A DNA stretch of 52,319 nucleotides from Xanthobacteraceae bacterium (GCA_019746355.1 JAIESC010000076.1:1-52319), one strand, 5' to 3'. Shown: positions 1-9,842, counted from the first letter of the stretch. Notes: a model not told the origin generated them from the letters alone. A program made the numbers and translations.

Positions 1-1541
1 AGCGCATCGCCGATCGCGTGCCCGAGCGAATCGTTCACCTCCTTGAACCGGTCGAGATCGAGAAGGTGGACGGCGAACCGCTTGCCATCCCGCCGATACT
101 CCTCCGCGGCAGCGCTGACGTGCTCGAGGAAGCGCGCCCGGTTGGCGAGGTTGGTCAGCGCGTCATAGTGCGCCAGATACGCTATTTTTTCTTCGGCGCG
201 CTTCTGCGTCGTGATGTCCTGATGGATTGCGACGGAGCCGCCGTCGGGCATCGCTTGACGGCTGATCGCGAGAATGCGCCCGTCCTGCAGCTCGTTGATG
301 ACATAGCTCGGCCGCAGCGAGTTGGCGTCGGCGAGGCGCTCCTCGATATATTTGTCGGCATCCTTCGGGCTGCTGCCGGCGGCGATCCGCGCATTCAGGA
401 TGTCCAGAAGCGGCGTTCCCGGCGGAACCTGCTCGGGCTGGAGGCCGTACATCGTGCTATAAAGATCGTTGGCCAGCGCGAGCTTCTTGTCGGCGCCAAA
501 CATGCAGATGCCGTGCGGCATGTGCGCCAGCGTGGCATTCAGCAGCATGTTGGCGCGTTCGAGCCGCTTCTTGTCCTGCTCGCGCGCCATGCTGCCGTTG
601 ATGCTGAAGCCTGCGACGGCCAAAATCACCAGCGTCAGCACCGACGCGACGAGATAGCCGACACGCTGCTTGATGCCCAGCAGCGCGAAGATTTCGTGCG
701 ACGACTGGCCAACCGTGATGATCAGCTGATGGCTCTTGAGCGCGCGGAACGCGATCATCCGGGGAATCCGGTCGCTGAAGATCGACTCGGAGTAGTACCA
801 GCCGGTGGTCTCGCGCGGATAGCGCTTGAACAATTCGGCGCCGTTGAAGTCCTTGCCCAAAAGCGCCAGCGTCGATCCGCTCGTGGCACGCACGATGCCG
901 TCGGTGCCGATGACGCGGATGTGGCCGGCGGAGCCGGAGTTCACGGCGTTGTAGATGCGCGTCAGGTAGGCCGGATCGAGGGAGGCGACAATCACGCCGC
1001 CGAACGAGCCGTCGCTGTTTTCGATACGCCGGGTAAGCTGGATCGACCACTTCTGGGTGGTGCGGCCGACCACCGGCTTGCTGATAAACAGATCGTCGCT
1101 GTCTGAATGGACGTGAACCCTGAAATGCTCACGGTCGCTGAGATCCATGCCGACGAATCGCGGATCGACGCTGGATAGCCGCAGAATCCCGTTCTGGTCG
1201 ATGATACTGACCTGCAGGATTTCGTTGTCGAGGAGTTGCACCGAGTTCAGCCAGTCGCCCAGATCGAATTCGCCTGGCGCACGAACGTAGCGGCTCCGCA
1301 AAAGCTTCAGCGTGCGGTCGATTTCCGACAGCGAGCGCGACAGATGCTCGTCGAACGCGCCGGCGAGGTTCATCGAATTCTTGACCGCCGCGCGCTCCGC
1401 CGTGTGGCGTTCATTCTCCAGGAAGAAGTTGACGCTCAGCCAGATGAATCCGATGAGCAACGCGCCGATCAGTGCGGAGCCGTGGCCGACATACGGCAGC
1501 CATTCGGTCCTGAATTTTTGCACGAGCTCGCTGAATGCCAT
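1..1541 (-). CDS. Membrane sensor with GGDEF domain, 3' end outside window
   Basis: Reading the minus strand from the ATG at 1541 gives an open frame of 513 codons that runs off the left edge. Residues about 15-36 form a membrane helix, followed by a roughly 250-residue periplasmic region of the double-CACHE type, a second membrane helix near 293-315, and a PAS-like segment at about 325-450 containing HMPHGICMF. A GGDEF domain then begins (AHYDALTNLANRARF, DLDRFKEVNDSLGH). The GGDEF signature itself and any EAL domain lie beyond the edge, so whether it makes or only binds cyclic di-GMP cannot be told. Known members couple an extracytoplasmic ligand to cyclic di-GMP signalling. The start is chosen because the first membrane helix follows within 15 residues; no strong ribosome binding site is seen. 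Confidence 0.85.
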   Translation of the reverse strand, partial: MAFSELVQKFRTEWLPYVGHGSALIGALLIGFIWLSVNFFLENERHTAERAAVKNSMNLAGAFDEHLSRSLSEIDRTLKLLRSRYVRAPGEFDLGDWLNSVQLLDNEILQVSIIDQNGILRLSSVDPRFVGMDLSDREHFRVHVHSDSDDLFISKPVVGRTTQKWSIQLTRRIENSDGSFGGVIVASLDPAYLTRIYNAVNSGSAGHIRVIGTDGIVRATSGSTLALLGKDFNGAELFKRYPRETTGWYYSESIFSDRIPRMIAFRALKSHQLIITVGQSSHEIFALLGIKQRVGYLVASVLTLVILAVAGFSINGSMAREQDKKRLERANMLLNATLAHMPHGICMFGADKKLALANDLYSTMYGLQPEQVPPGTPLLDILNARIAAGSSPKDADKYIEERLADANSLRPSYVINELQDGRILAISRQAMPDGGSVAIHQDITTQKRAEEKIAYLAHYDALTNLANRARFLEHVSAAAEEYRRDGKRFAVHLLDLDRFKEVNDSLGHAIGDA

Positions 1542-1835
1542 CGACACAACGCCCCGAAAACTCGGGCAAATTACTGGGAACCCATTAGTTTTCGGTTATG
1601 TGAGCCGGTTGCAGCGGGTGAATCGGGGCGCTGCTCGGGGCACGGCCCGGCACGTTCCGGCCCCCGGCCGTTGGCCAGGCATCGCGCGATTGCAGCCCAA
1701 AGTCGCATTTTTGGGGCGCCTGCCCCCAGTTGGCGGCGCCCAGGTCCCCGGAGAGGCCGTTGCCGCATGGCCACACGCCTTCGCGGGCGTTAAGCCTTCA
1801 TTTGCCACGTCCTGAGACTTGCGAGGATTGGCCGC
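1542..1835. other. Intergenic gap, no gene seen
   Basis: These 294 bases separate two genes read leftward. Open frames here have no recognisable protein features and appear to be chance frames of GC-rich DNA. The stretch should hold the promoter of the GGDEF gene, but I could not pick a convincing -35/-10 pair, and no T-run terminator is visible. Confidence 0.4.
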
Positions 1836-3257
1836 CTACACCGCCCGCACGATTGATGTGGAACCAACGCCGCTTCGGAGCGCGGCGCGCCGCTGGCTCA
1901 CGAGATGCTCGAGACGATGGGTCGCAAGGCTCACGGCCGCCGCCTCGCCGGCGTCGATCTCGCCGGGGGCGCATTGTTGAAGCTGCAATTTGAGGATCTC
2001 GTCGATCTCCTGCTCGGCCTGCGCCAGCTCGGTCTCGTCACGAGCCTCGCGCACGCGATCCATCAGTGCGAACAGCCGCGACAGCGGCCGCTCTTGCAAC
2101 GGCTTTGGATCGCCCTTCAGCATATACCGCCACACGCCGGCCAGCATCGAGGTCAGCATGCCGAGCAGCATCGAGCCGTAGAACAGCTGATCGCCGTACT
2201 TGTCGAAGAACGACTTCTGCTCGTCCTCGAAATACTGCGCCGCGCCGGGATGAATCGGGATAAATGCGTCCTTGTCCTTGTCCGGCTCGGCGATCTGCGC
2301 CAGCAGCGGATGCTCCTTCGACAGCTCGCGCCGCGCGTCGAACACCGCCTTGACCAGCGCGCCGGCGACGTCATCGCTGATCTTCTTGTTGGCGACGAGA
2401 TAGAGCGGCAAGCGCAGGGTCGTCAGGTCTTCGTCGGGCACCGCAGGCGAGCCGCGGATCGTTCCTTTCGGCAGCTCATAGCTTTCATACGCACGCTGGA
2501 TGTTGGCGATCGCGCCGGCCGATTCGATCGGTACCAGCGCGACCTTGCCCTTGGTGGCGCGCAGCGTGTCGCGGATCCGGCCGATGTAGTTTTCCGAAAT
2601 CGGCACCACGAGCAGCAGTGCCTGGACCTGCTTGGCCTGCACCGCCTGCGGCACCTCCGCGGGCAACATGTCGCGGAAACGCGTGCGCGCCCGCTCGAGG
2701 TCGTATTCCCGCGTGAGGACTTGGACGACCGAGTGATTCATGGCGCCGCCGATCACGCCGACGGTCTTGCCCTTCAGATTGTCCATGCTCGTGACGTTGC
2801 TGCCGGGCAGTGCGATGATCAGCACCACCGCACGGGCGACGATCATCAGCGTGCGCGCCGACGACAGGTCGCCGACGTCCGGCCGTATCACCGCAAGGTC
2901 GGTCTTGCCCGCCGCGAAGGATGAGGTGGCATCGGCCGCCGTGAGCTCGTCGACCACCTTCAGCCGCACCGGCGCGTTGGTGACCGCGAGTCTCGCCGCG
3001 ATCGCCTCCATCAGCTTGGGCGCGTCGCCGTCCAGCGAGCCGGCCGCAACCGTCAGCGTGGTCGGTTGCTTGGAATAGCGGTAGGCAAAGATGCCCGCGC
3101 CGAAGGCGGTCGCCAGGAGGCCCAGGATCACCGTCACCCGCAGCCAACGCGGCGCCCGCCGCGTCGCCATCGCGGCGAGGAAGGCCAGCAGGCCCGCGCC
3201 GGCCGCGGCGCCCGCCGCAAGGCTCTGGACCTGATCGCGTGACTGGGTGTCCGACAA
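1836..3257 (-). CDS. TAXI-type TRAP transporter solute receptor, membrane-anchored
   Basis: The 473-residue protein resembles the TAXI family of TRAP solute-binding subunits: a mature-like start TLTVAAGSLDG, then the DLAVIRPD and NLKGKTVGVIGG segments typical of these periplasmic receptors. Two hydrophobic stretches sit at about 12-30 and 41-58, and a further membrane helix at about 355-378 is followed by a 95-residue helical cytoplasmic-type tail. It therefore seems tethered at both ends rather than free in the periplasm. The TTG start is preferred to the much longer open frame upstream because GGAGGG lies 8 bases before it and the longer frame would overlap the neighbouring reductase. No TRAP permease gene is nearby, so the partner and ligand are unknown. 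Confidence 0.8.
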   Translation of the reverse strand: MSDTQSRDQVQSLAAGAAAGAGLLAFLAAMATRRAPRWLRVTVILGLLATAFGAGIFAYRYSKQPTTLTVAAGSLDGDAPKLMEAIAARLAVTNAPVRLKVVDELTAADATSSFAAGKTDLAVIRPDVGDLSSARTLMIVARAVVLIIALPGSNVTSMDNLKGKTVGVIGGAMNHSVVQVLTREYDLERARTRFRDMLPAEVPQAVQAKQVQALLLVVPISENYIGRIRDTLRATKGKVALVPIESAGAIANIQRAYESYELPKGTIRGSPAVPDEDLTTLRLPLYLVANKKISDDVAGALVKAVFDARRELSKEHPLLAQIAEPDKDKDAFIPIHPGAAQYFEDEQKSFFDKYGDQLFYGSMLLGMLTSMLAGVWRYMLKGDPKPLQERPLSRLFALMDRVREARDETELAQAEQEIDEILKLQLQQCAPGEIDAGEAAAVSLATHRLEHLVSQRRAALRSGVGSTSIVRAV

Positions 3258-3355
3258 GGCTCGCGCCCTCCGCTGAACCGTCCAGCGTCCCGGTAACGCT
3301 AGGTCGGAGCGGTAAAACTGGCAAGCCGGACCTGCGCAGCCTTGCAACACGAAGA

Positions 3356-4312
3356 TTATCGCTTGGCCAGCGCGCCCGAATGCGAGTCGAGGCCGATGCC
3401 GGTCAAATGCCCAAACAGCCGCGCAAGTTTCTCCCGGTCCGCCTCCGGCAGCGGCGGCTTGAGCAATGCTTCGACGTTTTTCCGCAAGTGCCCGACGTCG
3501 CCGGTGCCGAACAGCGTCACGTCGACGCCCGGCTCGTGCCGCGCGTAACGATAGGCCGCCTCGATCATGCTCGAGGCACCACCCTCGTGGACAAGGAAGC
3601 CCAGCGGATCGTCGGTTTCGCCGAGCCATTTCTCGACCAGGCCCTTGGCGGCGAGCTCCTTCATCTCGCGCGCGACGCGCGGCGGATCGGCAAAGATGCT
3701 CCGCACCGCGAACATCAGAAGCGTGCCGATACCCTTCTCGCGCGTCACCGGAAACACATTGCTCCGCGCAATCTGATGCATCATGTGAAAGCCCACCATA
3801 TAGACTTCCCACACGGGATCGTTCACCGCTCGCTTGAGCATCGCGTTGGTGAAATCGACGATCGGATTCTCGGTGATGCCGATGTGCCTGATCTTGCCCT
3901 GGCGCTTCGCCTCGAGCAGCGCGGGCACCACCGACATCGCGTGATCGTATTCGTGCAGCTCGATGCCGTGCAGGTTGAATACGTCGACATAGTCAGTGCC
4001 CATCAGCCGCAGCGCGTTGTCGATGCACGCGGTCACGTGTGCGGCGCCTTGCCCGCCGCGAATCTGTGCCTTGGTGGCGATCACCACCTTGTCGCGCGGG
4101 ATGGTCTTCAGCGCCTTCCCGACCACACCTTCAGTGCCGTAGCTCGCCGCGGTGTCGATGAAGTTGATGCCGAGGTCCACCGCTTCGTGGATCAGCCTTG
4201 CGGATTCGTCCTCGGTCTTGCCGGACTTGAGGCCGAGACGGCTGAAGCCGCCGGTGCCGAGGCCCGCGACGCTGACGCGCAGGCCGGTGCGGCCGAGGGT
4301 GGTGTATCGCAT
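3356..4312 (-). CDS. Aldo/keto reductase
   Basis: A 318-residue NADP-type aldo/keto reductase of (beta/alpha)8 fold. The family's catalytic tetrad can be read: Asp53 and Tyr58 in FIDTAASYG, Lys81 in ATKAQ and His115 in FNLHG. The N-terminus MRYTTLGRTGLRVS is the usual one for the family, fixing the start. The physiological substrate cannot be inferred. It ends about 100 bases before the solute receptor gene on the same strand, so the two may share a transcript. Confidence 0.88.
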   Translation of the reverse strand: MRYTTLGRTGLRVSVAGLGTGGFSRLGLKSGKTEDESARLIHEAVDLGINFIDTAASYGTEGVVGKALKTIPRDKVVIATKAQIRGGQGAAHVTACIDNALRLMGTDYVDVFNLHGIELHEYDHAMSVVPALLEAKRQGKIRHIGITENPIVDFTNAMLKRAVNDPVWEVYMVGFHMMHQIARSNVFPVTREKGIGTLLMFAVRSIFADPPRVAREMKELAAKGLVEKWLGETDDPLGFLVHEGGASSMIEAAYRYARHEPGVDVTLFGTGDVGHLRKNVEALLKPPLPEADREKLARLFGHLTGIGLDSHSGALAKR

Positions 4313-4399
4313 GTCGGGAGTTTCCGCGAACCTGGCGGGACGAAATACGATCTAAATCCGGACTACCCGACACGCGACCGGCCGGTGCCGTCGACGAGC

Positions 4400-4693
4400 T
4401 CAGCCGGTCGACCGCCCCTTGAGCAGGCGGCACTCGAACGTCACGAGCCCGGTGTCGTAATCCATTTTGGTGATGATGCCTTTCTTGCCGAACTTCTCGC
4501 AATGCGTCGTGACCTGCTGGTAGGCCGCGCTCTGCCCGGAACTCGAGCCGAGCGCATTCGGGATTTTGCCGCCGTTCTCGTCGCCCGCCACCTGGGAGCC
4601 GCTGCTGCTGGCGAGCTCCCCGCCGGAGCCGGCACAGCCCGGCAGCAGGGCAAGCGCCAATAGGACGGCGAACGCAAATGGGGCCTTGGACAT
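4400..4693 (-). CDS. Small lipoprotein, unknown function
   Basis: A 97-residue protein with a lipoprotein signal peptide: Lys3, a hydrophobic core, and the lipobox LLPGC with the acylated cysteine at position 20. The mature part is Ser/Gly-rich and then compact (about 40 residues) with two more cysteines. No known domain is recognised. The ATG at 4693 is chosen because it places the signal peptide correctly; an ATG six codons upstream is also possible. It is transcribed in the same direction as the aldo/keto reductase. Confidence 0.65.
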   Translation of the reverse strand: MSKAPFAFAVLLALALLPGCAGSGGELASSSGSQVAGDENGGKIPNALGSSSGQSAAYQQVTTHCEKFGKKGIITKMDYDTGLVTFECRLLKGRSTG

Positions 4694-4756
4694 CACACGC
4701 TCACTCAGCACAACAGCAAGGCGACTATAGCAAACCTTGCTCCCGTTGTGGTGTGC

Positions 4757-5302
4757 TCAATGAAAATCAGGTCCAGAGTGGTGCGAGACCATGGGAGAAA
4801 GAAGGCAGAGCGGCCGAAATCGCCGAGGCCAATGAGCCGTCCAGCCGCCATCCACCGGTAGCAGGGTGCCGGCGATCGAGCCGGCATCGAGGCTGCACAG
4901 GAAGGCGGTCAGCCCGGCCACCTCGACGAAACGCTTGGTCGGCTGGGCCGCGAGCAGCACGTCGCGGATCACCGCCTCCTCGGAAATGCCGCACGCCCTG
5001 GCGGCGTCAGCACGTAGCGCGGGCAGATTGCGCACCGCGAGCCTTGTCGTGTGGAACGAGCCGGAGAGCTTGATGGCGATGATCGCGTTCCGCTTCTCGA
5101 CCGGAAACTCCTCGATCGGCGCGACATGCTGGATGCCGGCATTGTTGACCGGAATATCGACACCGCCGAGTTCGCTTTCCGCCAGCGAGATCGCATCGGC
5201 GATCTGCTCGGGCTCGGCGATCTTGGCCGCACTGTAGACCACGCCGACATTGTGCTGGCGGGCCCGTGCGGACCGGGTTTCTTCGATGGATTCCATCTTC
5301 AA
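4757..5302 (-). pseudogene. Decayed 3-hydroxybutyrate dehydrogenase (SDR family)
   Basis: The translated frame matches two separate parts of D-3-hydroxybutyrate dehydrogenase as I know the family. First comes the segment around VNNAGIQHVAPIEEFPVEKR and SFHTTR, then GISEEAVIRDVLLAAQPTKR and AGTLLPVDGGWTA. The N-terminal TGxxxGIG nucleotide-binding turn is missing, and so is the roughly 80-residue middle that carries the catalytic YxxxK. The frame remains open across the deletion and then continues past the family's normal GGWTA end. The gene cannot make an active dehydrogenase. It lies head to head with leuS. Confidence 0.8.
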
Positions 5303-5350
5303 ATGAGGCGCTGCCCCCCTCGCCGCCTGCCCCCTTCCACAACCGCCCGT

Positions 5351-5370
5351 GCGGCTCTAGAAAGAGCCGC
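5351..5370 (+). promoter_or_regulatory. Hairpin directly before leuS start
   Basis: GCGGCTCT and AGAGCCGC form a perfect 8-base-pair stem with an AGAA loop, ending two bases before the leuS ATG. The only purine-rich stretch able to pair with 16S rRNA (AAAGAG) lies in the loop and right arm, so in RNA the hairpin would cover the ribosome binding site. A regulatory role is inference. Confidence 0.5.
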
Positions 5371-5372
5371 AA

Positions 5373-8021
5373 ATGACCGCAGAATCAGCCAAATCCGACC
5401 GCTACAACGCCCGCGAGGCCGAAGCCCGCTGGCAGAAAATCTGGGACGAGCAGGCGATCTTCAAGACCGCCAACGACGACCCGCGCCCGAAATACTACGT
5501 GCTGGAGATGTTCCCCTACCCGTCGGGGCGCATCCATATGGGTCACGTCCGCAACTACACCATGGGCGACGTGGTCGCGCGCTATAAGCGCGCCAGCGGC
5601 ATGAACGTGCTGCATCCGATGGGCTGGGACGCGTTCGGCATGCCGGCGGAGAACGCGGCGATGGAACGCAAGGTCCATCCTAAGTCCTGGACCTACGCCA
5701 ACATTGCCGCGATGAAGAAGCAGTTGCAGTCGATGGGGCTGTCGCTCGACTGGAGCCGCGAGGTCGCGACCTGCGACCCGACCTACTACAAACACCAGCA
5801 GCGCATGTTCCTCGACTTCCTCAAGGCGGGCTTGGTCGAGCGCAAGCAATCGAAGGTGAACTGGGACCCGGTCGACATGACCGTGCTCGCCAATGAGCAG
5901 GTGATCGACGGCCGCGGCTGGCGCTCCGGCGCGCTGGTCGAGCAGAAAGAGCTGACCCAGTGGTTCTTCAAGATCAGCGACTATTCGGAAGACCTGCTCG
6001 ACGCGCTCGATAAGCTCGACCGCTGGCCGGAAAAAGTCCGGCTGATGCAGAAGAACTGGATCGGGCGCAGCGAAGGCCTGCACGTGCGCTTCGCACTTGA
6101 TCCTGCGACCACGCCCGGCAGCGAGAGCGAGATCGAGATTTTCACCACGCGGCCGGACACCTTGTTCGGCGCGAAGTTCGTCGCCATCGCGCCGGATCAT
6201 CCGCTCGCGCGAGCGGCCGCGGCAAAGAACCAGAAGCTCGCCGAGTTCATCGAAGAGTGCAAACACCGCGGCACGGCTCAGGCAGAGATCGACACCGCGG
6301 AGAAGATAGGCTTCGACACCGGCATGAAGGCGGTGCATCCCTTCGACGACAAATGGCACCTGCCGGTGTACGTCGCGAACTTCATCCTGATGGACTATGG
6401 CACCGGCGCGATCTTCGGCTGCCCGGCGCACGACGACCGCGACCTGGAGTTCGCCAACAAGTACAAGCTCGGCAACACGCCGGTGGTCTGCCCGCCCGGC
6501 CAGGACCCGAAGACCTTCGTCATCACCGACACGCCGTATCTCGAAGACGGCACAATGATCAATTCGCGCTTCCTCGACGGCATGACCATCGCGCAGGCAA
6601 AGGAGGAAGTGGCGAAGCGGCTGGAGTCGCAAACGCGCGGCAACCGTCCGGTCGCACAGCGCCAAGTCAATTATCGGCTGCGCGACTGGGGCATCTCGCG
6701 GCAGCGCTACTGGGGCTGCCCGATCCCGATCATTCATTGCGAGGCGTGTGGCGTGGTCCCCGTGCCGGTAAAGGACCTGCCGGTACAACTCCCCGAGGAC
6801 GTCACGTTCGACAAGCCGGGCAATCCGCTCGACCGCCACCCGACCTGGCGCAACGTGCCCTGCCCGCAATGCGGCAAGCCGGCCCGGCGCGAGACCGACA
6901 CGATGGACACCTTCGTCGACTCGTCGTGGTACTTCATCCGCTTCACCGATCCGTGGAACGAGAGCGCGCCGACCGATCCAAAAGTCGCCAACGCCTGGAT
7001 GCCGGTGAACCAGTACATCGGCGGCATCGAGCACGCGATTTTGCATTTGCTCTATTCGCGCTTCTTCACCCGCGCGATGAGGAAGACCGGCCATGTCAAT
7101 CTCGACGAGCCGTTTGCGGGCCTGTTCACCCAGGGCATGGTGGTACACGAGACCTACCAGAAGGCGGACGGCGAATGGGTCACGCCGGCCGAGGTGACGA
7201 TCGACGGCGCCGACGACAAGCGCACCGCCAAGCTCACCTCAACCGGCGAGCCGATCAAAATCGGCAGCATCGAGAAGATGTCGAAGTCGAAGAGGAACAC
7301 CATCGACCCCGACGACATCATGGCGACCTACGGTGCCGACGTGGCGCGCTGGTTCATGCTCTCGGACTCGCCGCCCGAGCGTGACGTCGAATGGACCGAG
7401 CGTGGGGTGCAGGGCGCCTGGCGCTTCACCAACCGGCTGTGGCGCCTCGTCGGCGAGGCCGCGAGCATCGCCGCGCAGGCGCCGGCAAACCGGCCCGACT
7501 CGTTCAGTGAACCAGCTCTCGCGCTGCGCAAGGCCACCCACGGCGCACTGTCGAAGGTGACCGACGCGGTCGAGAAGCTGCACTTCAACGTCTGCGTCGC
7601 CCAGATCTACGAGTTCGCCAACGCGCTCGGCTCCGCGGTCGCCAACACCAGGTTGACGCCCGATTTTGCTCCTGATTTTTCTTGGGCGGTGAAGGAGGCG
7701 GCCGGCATCCTGGTGCGGCTGTTCCACCCGATGATGCCGCATCTGGCCGAGGAGTGCTGGGCGGCGCTCGGCCACACGACGCTGGTCGCCGACGAGGCCT
7801 GGCCAGCGCTCGAGGCCGGGCTCCTGGTCGAGAACACCATTACTTTACCGGTGCAGATTAACGGTAAGAAACGGGCCGATGTGACGGTGGCCCGCGAGGC
7901 CAAGGCCCCGGAAATTGAGGCTGCCGTGCTGGCGCTGGATACGGTACAAAAAGCCCTCGACGGCAAACGCCCGAAAAAGGTCATCGTCGTCCCGCAAAGG
8001 ATCGTGAATGTGGTCGCCTGA
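5373..8021 (+). CDS. leuS: Leucyl-tRNA synthetase
   Basis: An 882-residue class I aminoacyl-tRNA synthetase of full family length, charging tRNA-Leu in the cytoplasm. The HIGH motif appears as HMGH at residues 55-58 in [11 protein letters not shown], and the KMSKS loop is at 635-639. The large insertion between them carries the CP1 editing domain ([10 protein letters not shown], then the Asp-containing HDDRD region). An anticodon-binding helical domain follows near the C-terminus. The start gives the family's usual short N-terminus. The next gene, lptE, overlaps the end by 14 bases, a common arrangement in this order. Confidence 0.97.
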   Translation: MTAESAKSDRYNAREAEARWQKIWDEQAIFKTANDDPRPKYYVLEMFPYPSGRIHMGHVRNYTMGDVVARYKRASGMNVLHPMGWDAFGMPAENAAMERKVHPKSWTYANIAAMKKQLQSMGLSLDWSREVATCDPTYYKHQQRMFLDFLKAGLVERKQSKVNWDPVDMTVLANEQVIDGRGWRSGALVEQKELTQWFFKISDYSEDLLDALDKLDRWPEKVRLMQKNWIGRSEGLHVRFALDPATTPGSESEIEIFTTRPDTLFGAKFVAIAPDHPLARAAAAKNQKLAEFIEECKHRGTAQAEIDTAEKIGFDTGMKAVHPFDDKWHLPVYVANFILMDYGTGAIFGCPAHDDRDLEFANKYKLGNTPVVCPPGQDPKTFVITDTPYLEDGTMINSRFLDGMTIAQAKEEVAKRLESQTRGNRPVAQRQVNYRLRDWGISRQRYWGCPIPIIHCEACGVVPVPVKDLPVQLPEDVTFDKPGNPLDRHPTWRNVPCPQCGKPARRETDTMDTFVDSSWYFIRFTDPWNESAPTDPKVANAWMPVNQYIGGIEHAILHLLYSRFFTRAMRKTGHVNLDEPFAGLFTQGMVVHETYQKADGEWVTPAEVTIDGADDKRTAKLTSTGEPIKIGSIEKMSKSKRNTIDPDDIMATYGADVARWFMLSDSPPERDVEWTERGVQGAWRFTNRLWRLVGEAASIAAQAPANRPDSFSEPALALRKATHGALSKVTDAVEKLHFNVCVAQIYEFANALGSAVANTRLTPDFAPDFSWAVKEAAGILVRLFHPMMPHLAEECWAALGHTTLVADEAWPALEAGLLVENTITLPVQINGKKRADVTVAREAKAPEIEAAVLALDTVQKALDGKRPKKVIVVPQRIVNVVA

Positions 8022-8589
8022 GCGCCGCAACGCGTTGATCCGCAAGGATTGGACCCGCCCCTGCCGCCTGGTGGGTGCACTGGCGTTGGCGGCGCTGCTC
8101 GGCGGTTGCTTCGAGCCGCTCTATGGCGAACGCTCGCTGACCGGCGGCCCGGGCCTGCGCCAGCGCATGGCCTCGGTCGATGTCGTGCGGATCGACGTTC
8201 CGAACGGCACGCCGGTCGCGCGCATCGCCAACGAGGTCCGCAATGACCTGATCTTCGACCTGCAGGGCGGCTCCGGCGGCCTGACGCCGACGCACCAGCT
8301 TCGCATCAATCTTACGACGAACAATCAGCAAGTGATCGTCGACATCACCACCGCCCGCGCCGACGTGCAGCAATACGGCATCGATGCCACCTATACGCTG
8401 GTCGAGAAGGCCACCGGCAAGCCGGTGGTCACCGGGCAGACCTTCGCCCGGGTGTCCTACGACAACCCCGGCCAGGCGCAGCGCTTCTCCAACGCCCGCG
8501 GCCAACGCGACGCCGAGAACCGCGCCGCCAAGACGATTGCCGACAACATCAAGTCGCGTCTCGCATCCTATTTCAGCGCCGGCGCATAG
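8008..8589 (+). CDS. lptE: LPS-assembly lipoprotein LptE
   Basis: A 193-residue lipoprotein that plugs the LptD barrel in the outer membrane and helps deliver lipopolysaccharide. The signal peptide has a basic start, a hydrophobic core and the lipobox LLGGC with the lipidated Cys34, followed by FEPLYG, a hallmark of the alphaproteobacterial family. AAAGG precedes the ATG. It overlaps the end of leuS and precedes holA, which is the classical leuS-lptE-holA order and supports the call. Confidence 0.92.
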   Translation: MWSPERRNALIRKDWTRPCRLVGALALAALLGGCFEPLYGERSLTGGPGLRQRMASVDVVRIDVPNGTPVARIANEVRNDLIFDLQGGSGGLTPTHQLRINLTTNNQQVIVDITTARADVQQYGIDATYTLVEKATGKPVVTGQTFARVSYDNPGQAQRFSNARGQRDAENRAAKTIADNIKSRLASYFSAGA

Positions 8590-8680
8590 CGCTCCGCCCT
8601 GCGTGCGCGCGCCGCGGAATACCGTGGGCGATGGTCACGTCTGGTTTCATTTCCAGCACGTGATCGCTTAAGTTCTCCTG

Positions 8681-9703
8681 ATGGTCGCGATCAAAAACCA
8701 GGATGCCGACGCCTTCGTCGCGCGCCCCAATCCGGCGCAGCCGATCGTGCTGGTGTTCGGCCCTGACGCGGGCCTGGTGCACGAGCGCGCGGAAAGGCTC
8801 ATCAACGCCTCGGTTGCGGACGTGAACGACCCGTTCGCGCTGGTGCGGCTTGACGGTGACGCGCTCGCCTCCGAGCCGTCGCGGCTCGCCGAGGAGGCGC
8901 ACACCGTGCCGCTGTTCGGCGGCAAGCGCGCGGTGTGGGTGAAGGCTGGCAGCCGCAACTTCGCGTCAGCCGTCGAGACCGTTCTCGCCACGCCGCCAAC
9001 CGATTGTAGGATCGTCATCGAGGCCGGCGATCTTCGCCGCACCGCGCCGGTGCGTTCGATGTGCGAGAAATCGAAGTTCGCCGCCGTCATCGGCTGCTAC
9101 GTCGACACCGAGCGCGACCTTGTTCGCCTCGTCGACGACGAGATGAAGCAGGCGAAGCTCGCCATCGCGCCCGACGCGCGTGCGGCGCTCGTGTCGCTGA
9201 TCGGTGGCGACCGGCAGGCCTCGCGCAACGAGATCCGCAAGCTCGCGCTCTACGCCCACGGCAAGGAGCGCGTCACGCTCGACGACGTGCTTGCGGTGGT
9301 CGCCGACGCGTCGGCGCTGGCGATGGACGCCGTGATCGACGCGGCCTTTGCCGGCAAGACCGCCGACCTCGAATCGCAGTTCGGCAAGGCCATCGCTTCG
9401 GGCACCGGGCCGGGCACGATCATGTCCGGCACGCTGCGCTACGTCTCGCAGCTTCACAAGGCGCGGGTGGCGTTCGACACGGGCTCCTCCGACGAGGCGA
9501 TGCGCTCGTTCATCCCGCCGATCCACTTCCGCCGCCAGAGCACCGTCGAGGCGGCGCTGCGGAGCTGGCCCGCGCCGCGGCTCGCCCGTGCGATGGAGCA
9601 GCTTGCGGAGGCAGCGCTGAACGTGCGCCGCACGCCGGCGCTGGCGGAAGCGCTGGCGCAGCGCGCTCTGCTCAATGTGGCGATGGCGGCGCGGCGAAAG
9701 TAG
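8681..9703 (+). CDS. holA: DNA polymerase III subunit delta
   Basis: A 340-residue clamp-loader subunit with the AAA+-like N-terminal part (LVFGPDAGLVHERAERL, where a Walker A loop would lie but is degenerate, as is normal for delta) and the helical C-terminal collar region. Delta opens the beta sliding clamp during loading at replication forks. The length is the family norm. The gene ends convergent with parB, with a palindromic repeat between the two stops. Confidence 0.93.
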   Translation: MVAIKNQDADAFVARPNPAQPIVLVFGPDAGLVHERAERLINASVADVNDPFALVRLDGDALASEPSRLAEEAHTVPLFGGKRAVWVKAGSRNFASAVETVLATPPTDCRIVIEAGDLRRTAPVRSMCEKSKFAAVIGCYVDTERDLVRLVDDEMKQAKLAIAPDARAALVSLIGGDRQASRNEIRKLALYAHGKERVTLDDVLAVVADASALAMDAVIDAAFAGKTADLESQFGKAIASGTGPGTIMSGTLRYVSQLHKARVAFDTGSSDEAMRSFIPPIHFRRQSTVEAALRSWPAPRLARAMEQLAEAALNVRRTPALAEALAQRALLNVAMAARRK

Positions 9704-9726
9704 ATGCGCGCGTTACGGCGCGCTTC

Positions 9727-9829
9727 GTAGCCCGCATGGAGCGAAGCGGAATGCGGGTAGACCGCCCCGGATTTCGCCATAGCGCGTCGAAGACGCGCGT
9801 GAACGCGCTTATGGCGCCATCCGGGCTAC
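9727..9829. repeat. Nested palindromic element between holA and parB
   Basis: Outer arms GTAGCCCGCATGG (9727-9739) and CCATCCGGGCTAC (9817-9829) pair imperfectly. Inside lie a CCCGCAT/ATGCGGG hairpin and a 42-bp unit at 9775-9816 that begins CGCCATAGCGCG and ends CGCGCTTATGGCG. The same 42-bp unit recurs near 37.5 kb and 41.0 kb. It fills the gap between two convergent genes, so its hairpins could end transcription from both sides; that is inference. Confidence 0.75.
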
Positions 9830-9842
9830 GCGCTTCGTTCGC

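Noticed and set aside
3258..3812. Upstream extension of the TAXI receptor frame
   Set aside because: It overlaps the aldo/keto reductase in another frame and lacks similarity; GGAGGG lies before the TTG at 3257.
3239..4663. A 474-codon plus-strand frame over the aldo/keto reductase
   Set aside because: The minus-strand reductase has all four catalytic residues; this frame has no recognisable features.
5385..7148. A 587-codon open frame on the minus strand inside leuS
   Set aside because: It is the antisense shadow of a clear leuS frame; its product is His/Arg/Val-rich without any domain and arises from codon bias.
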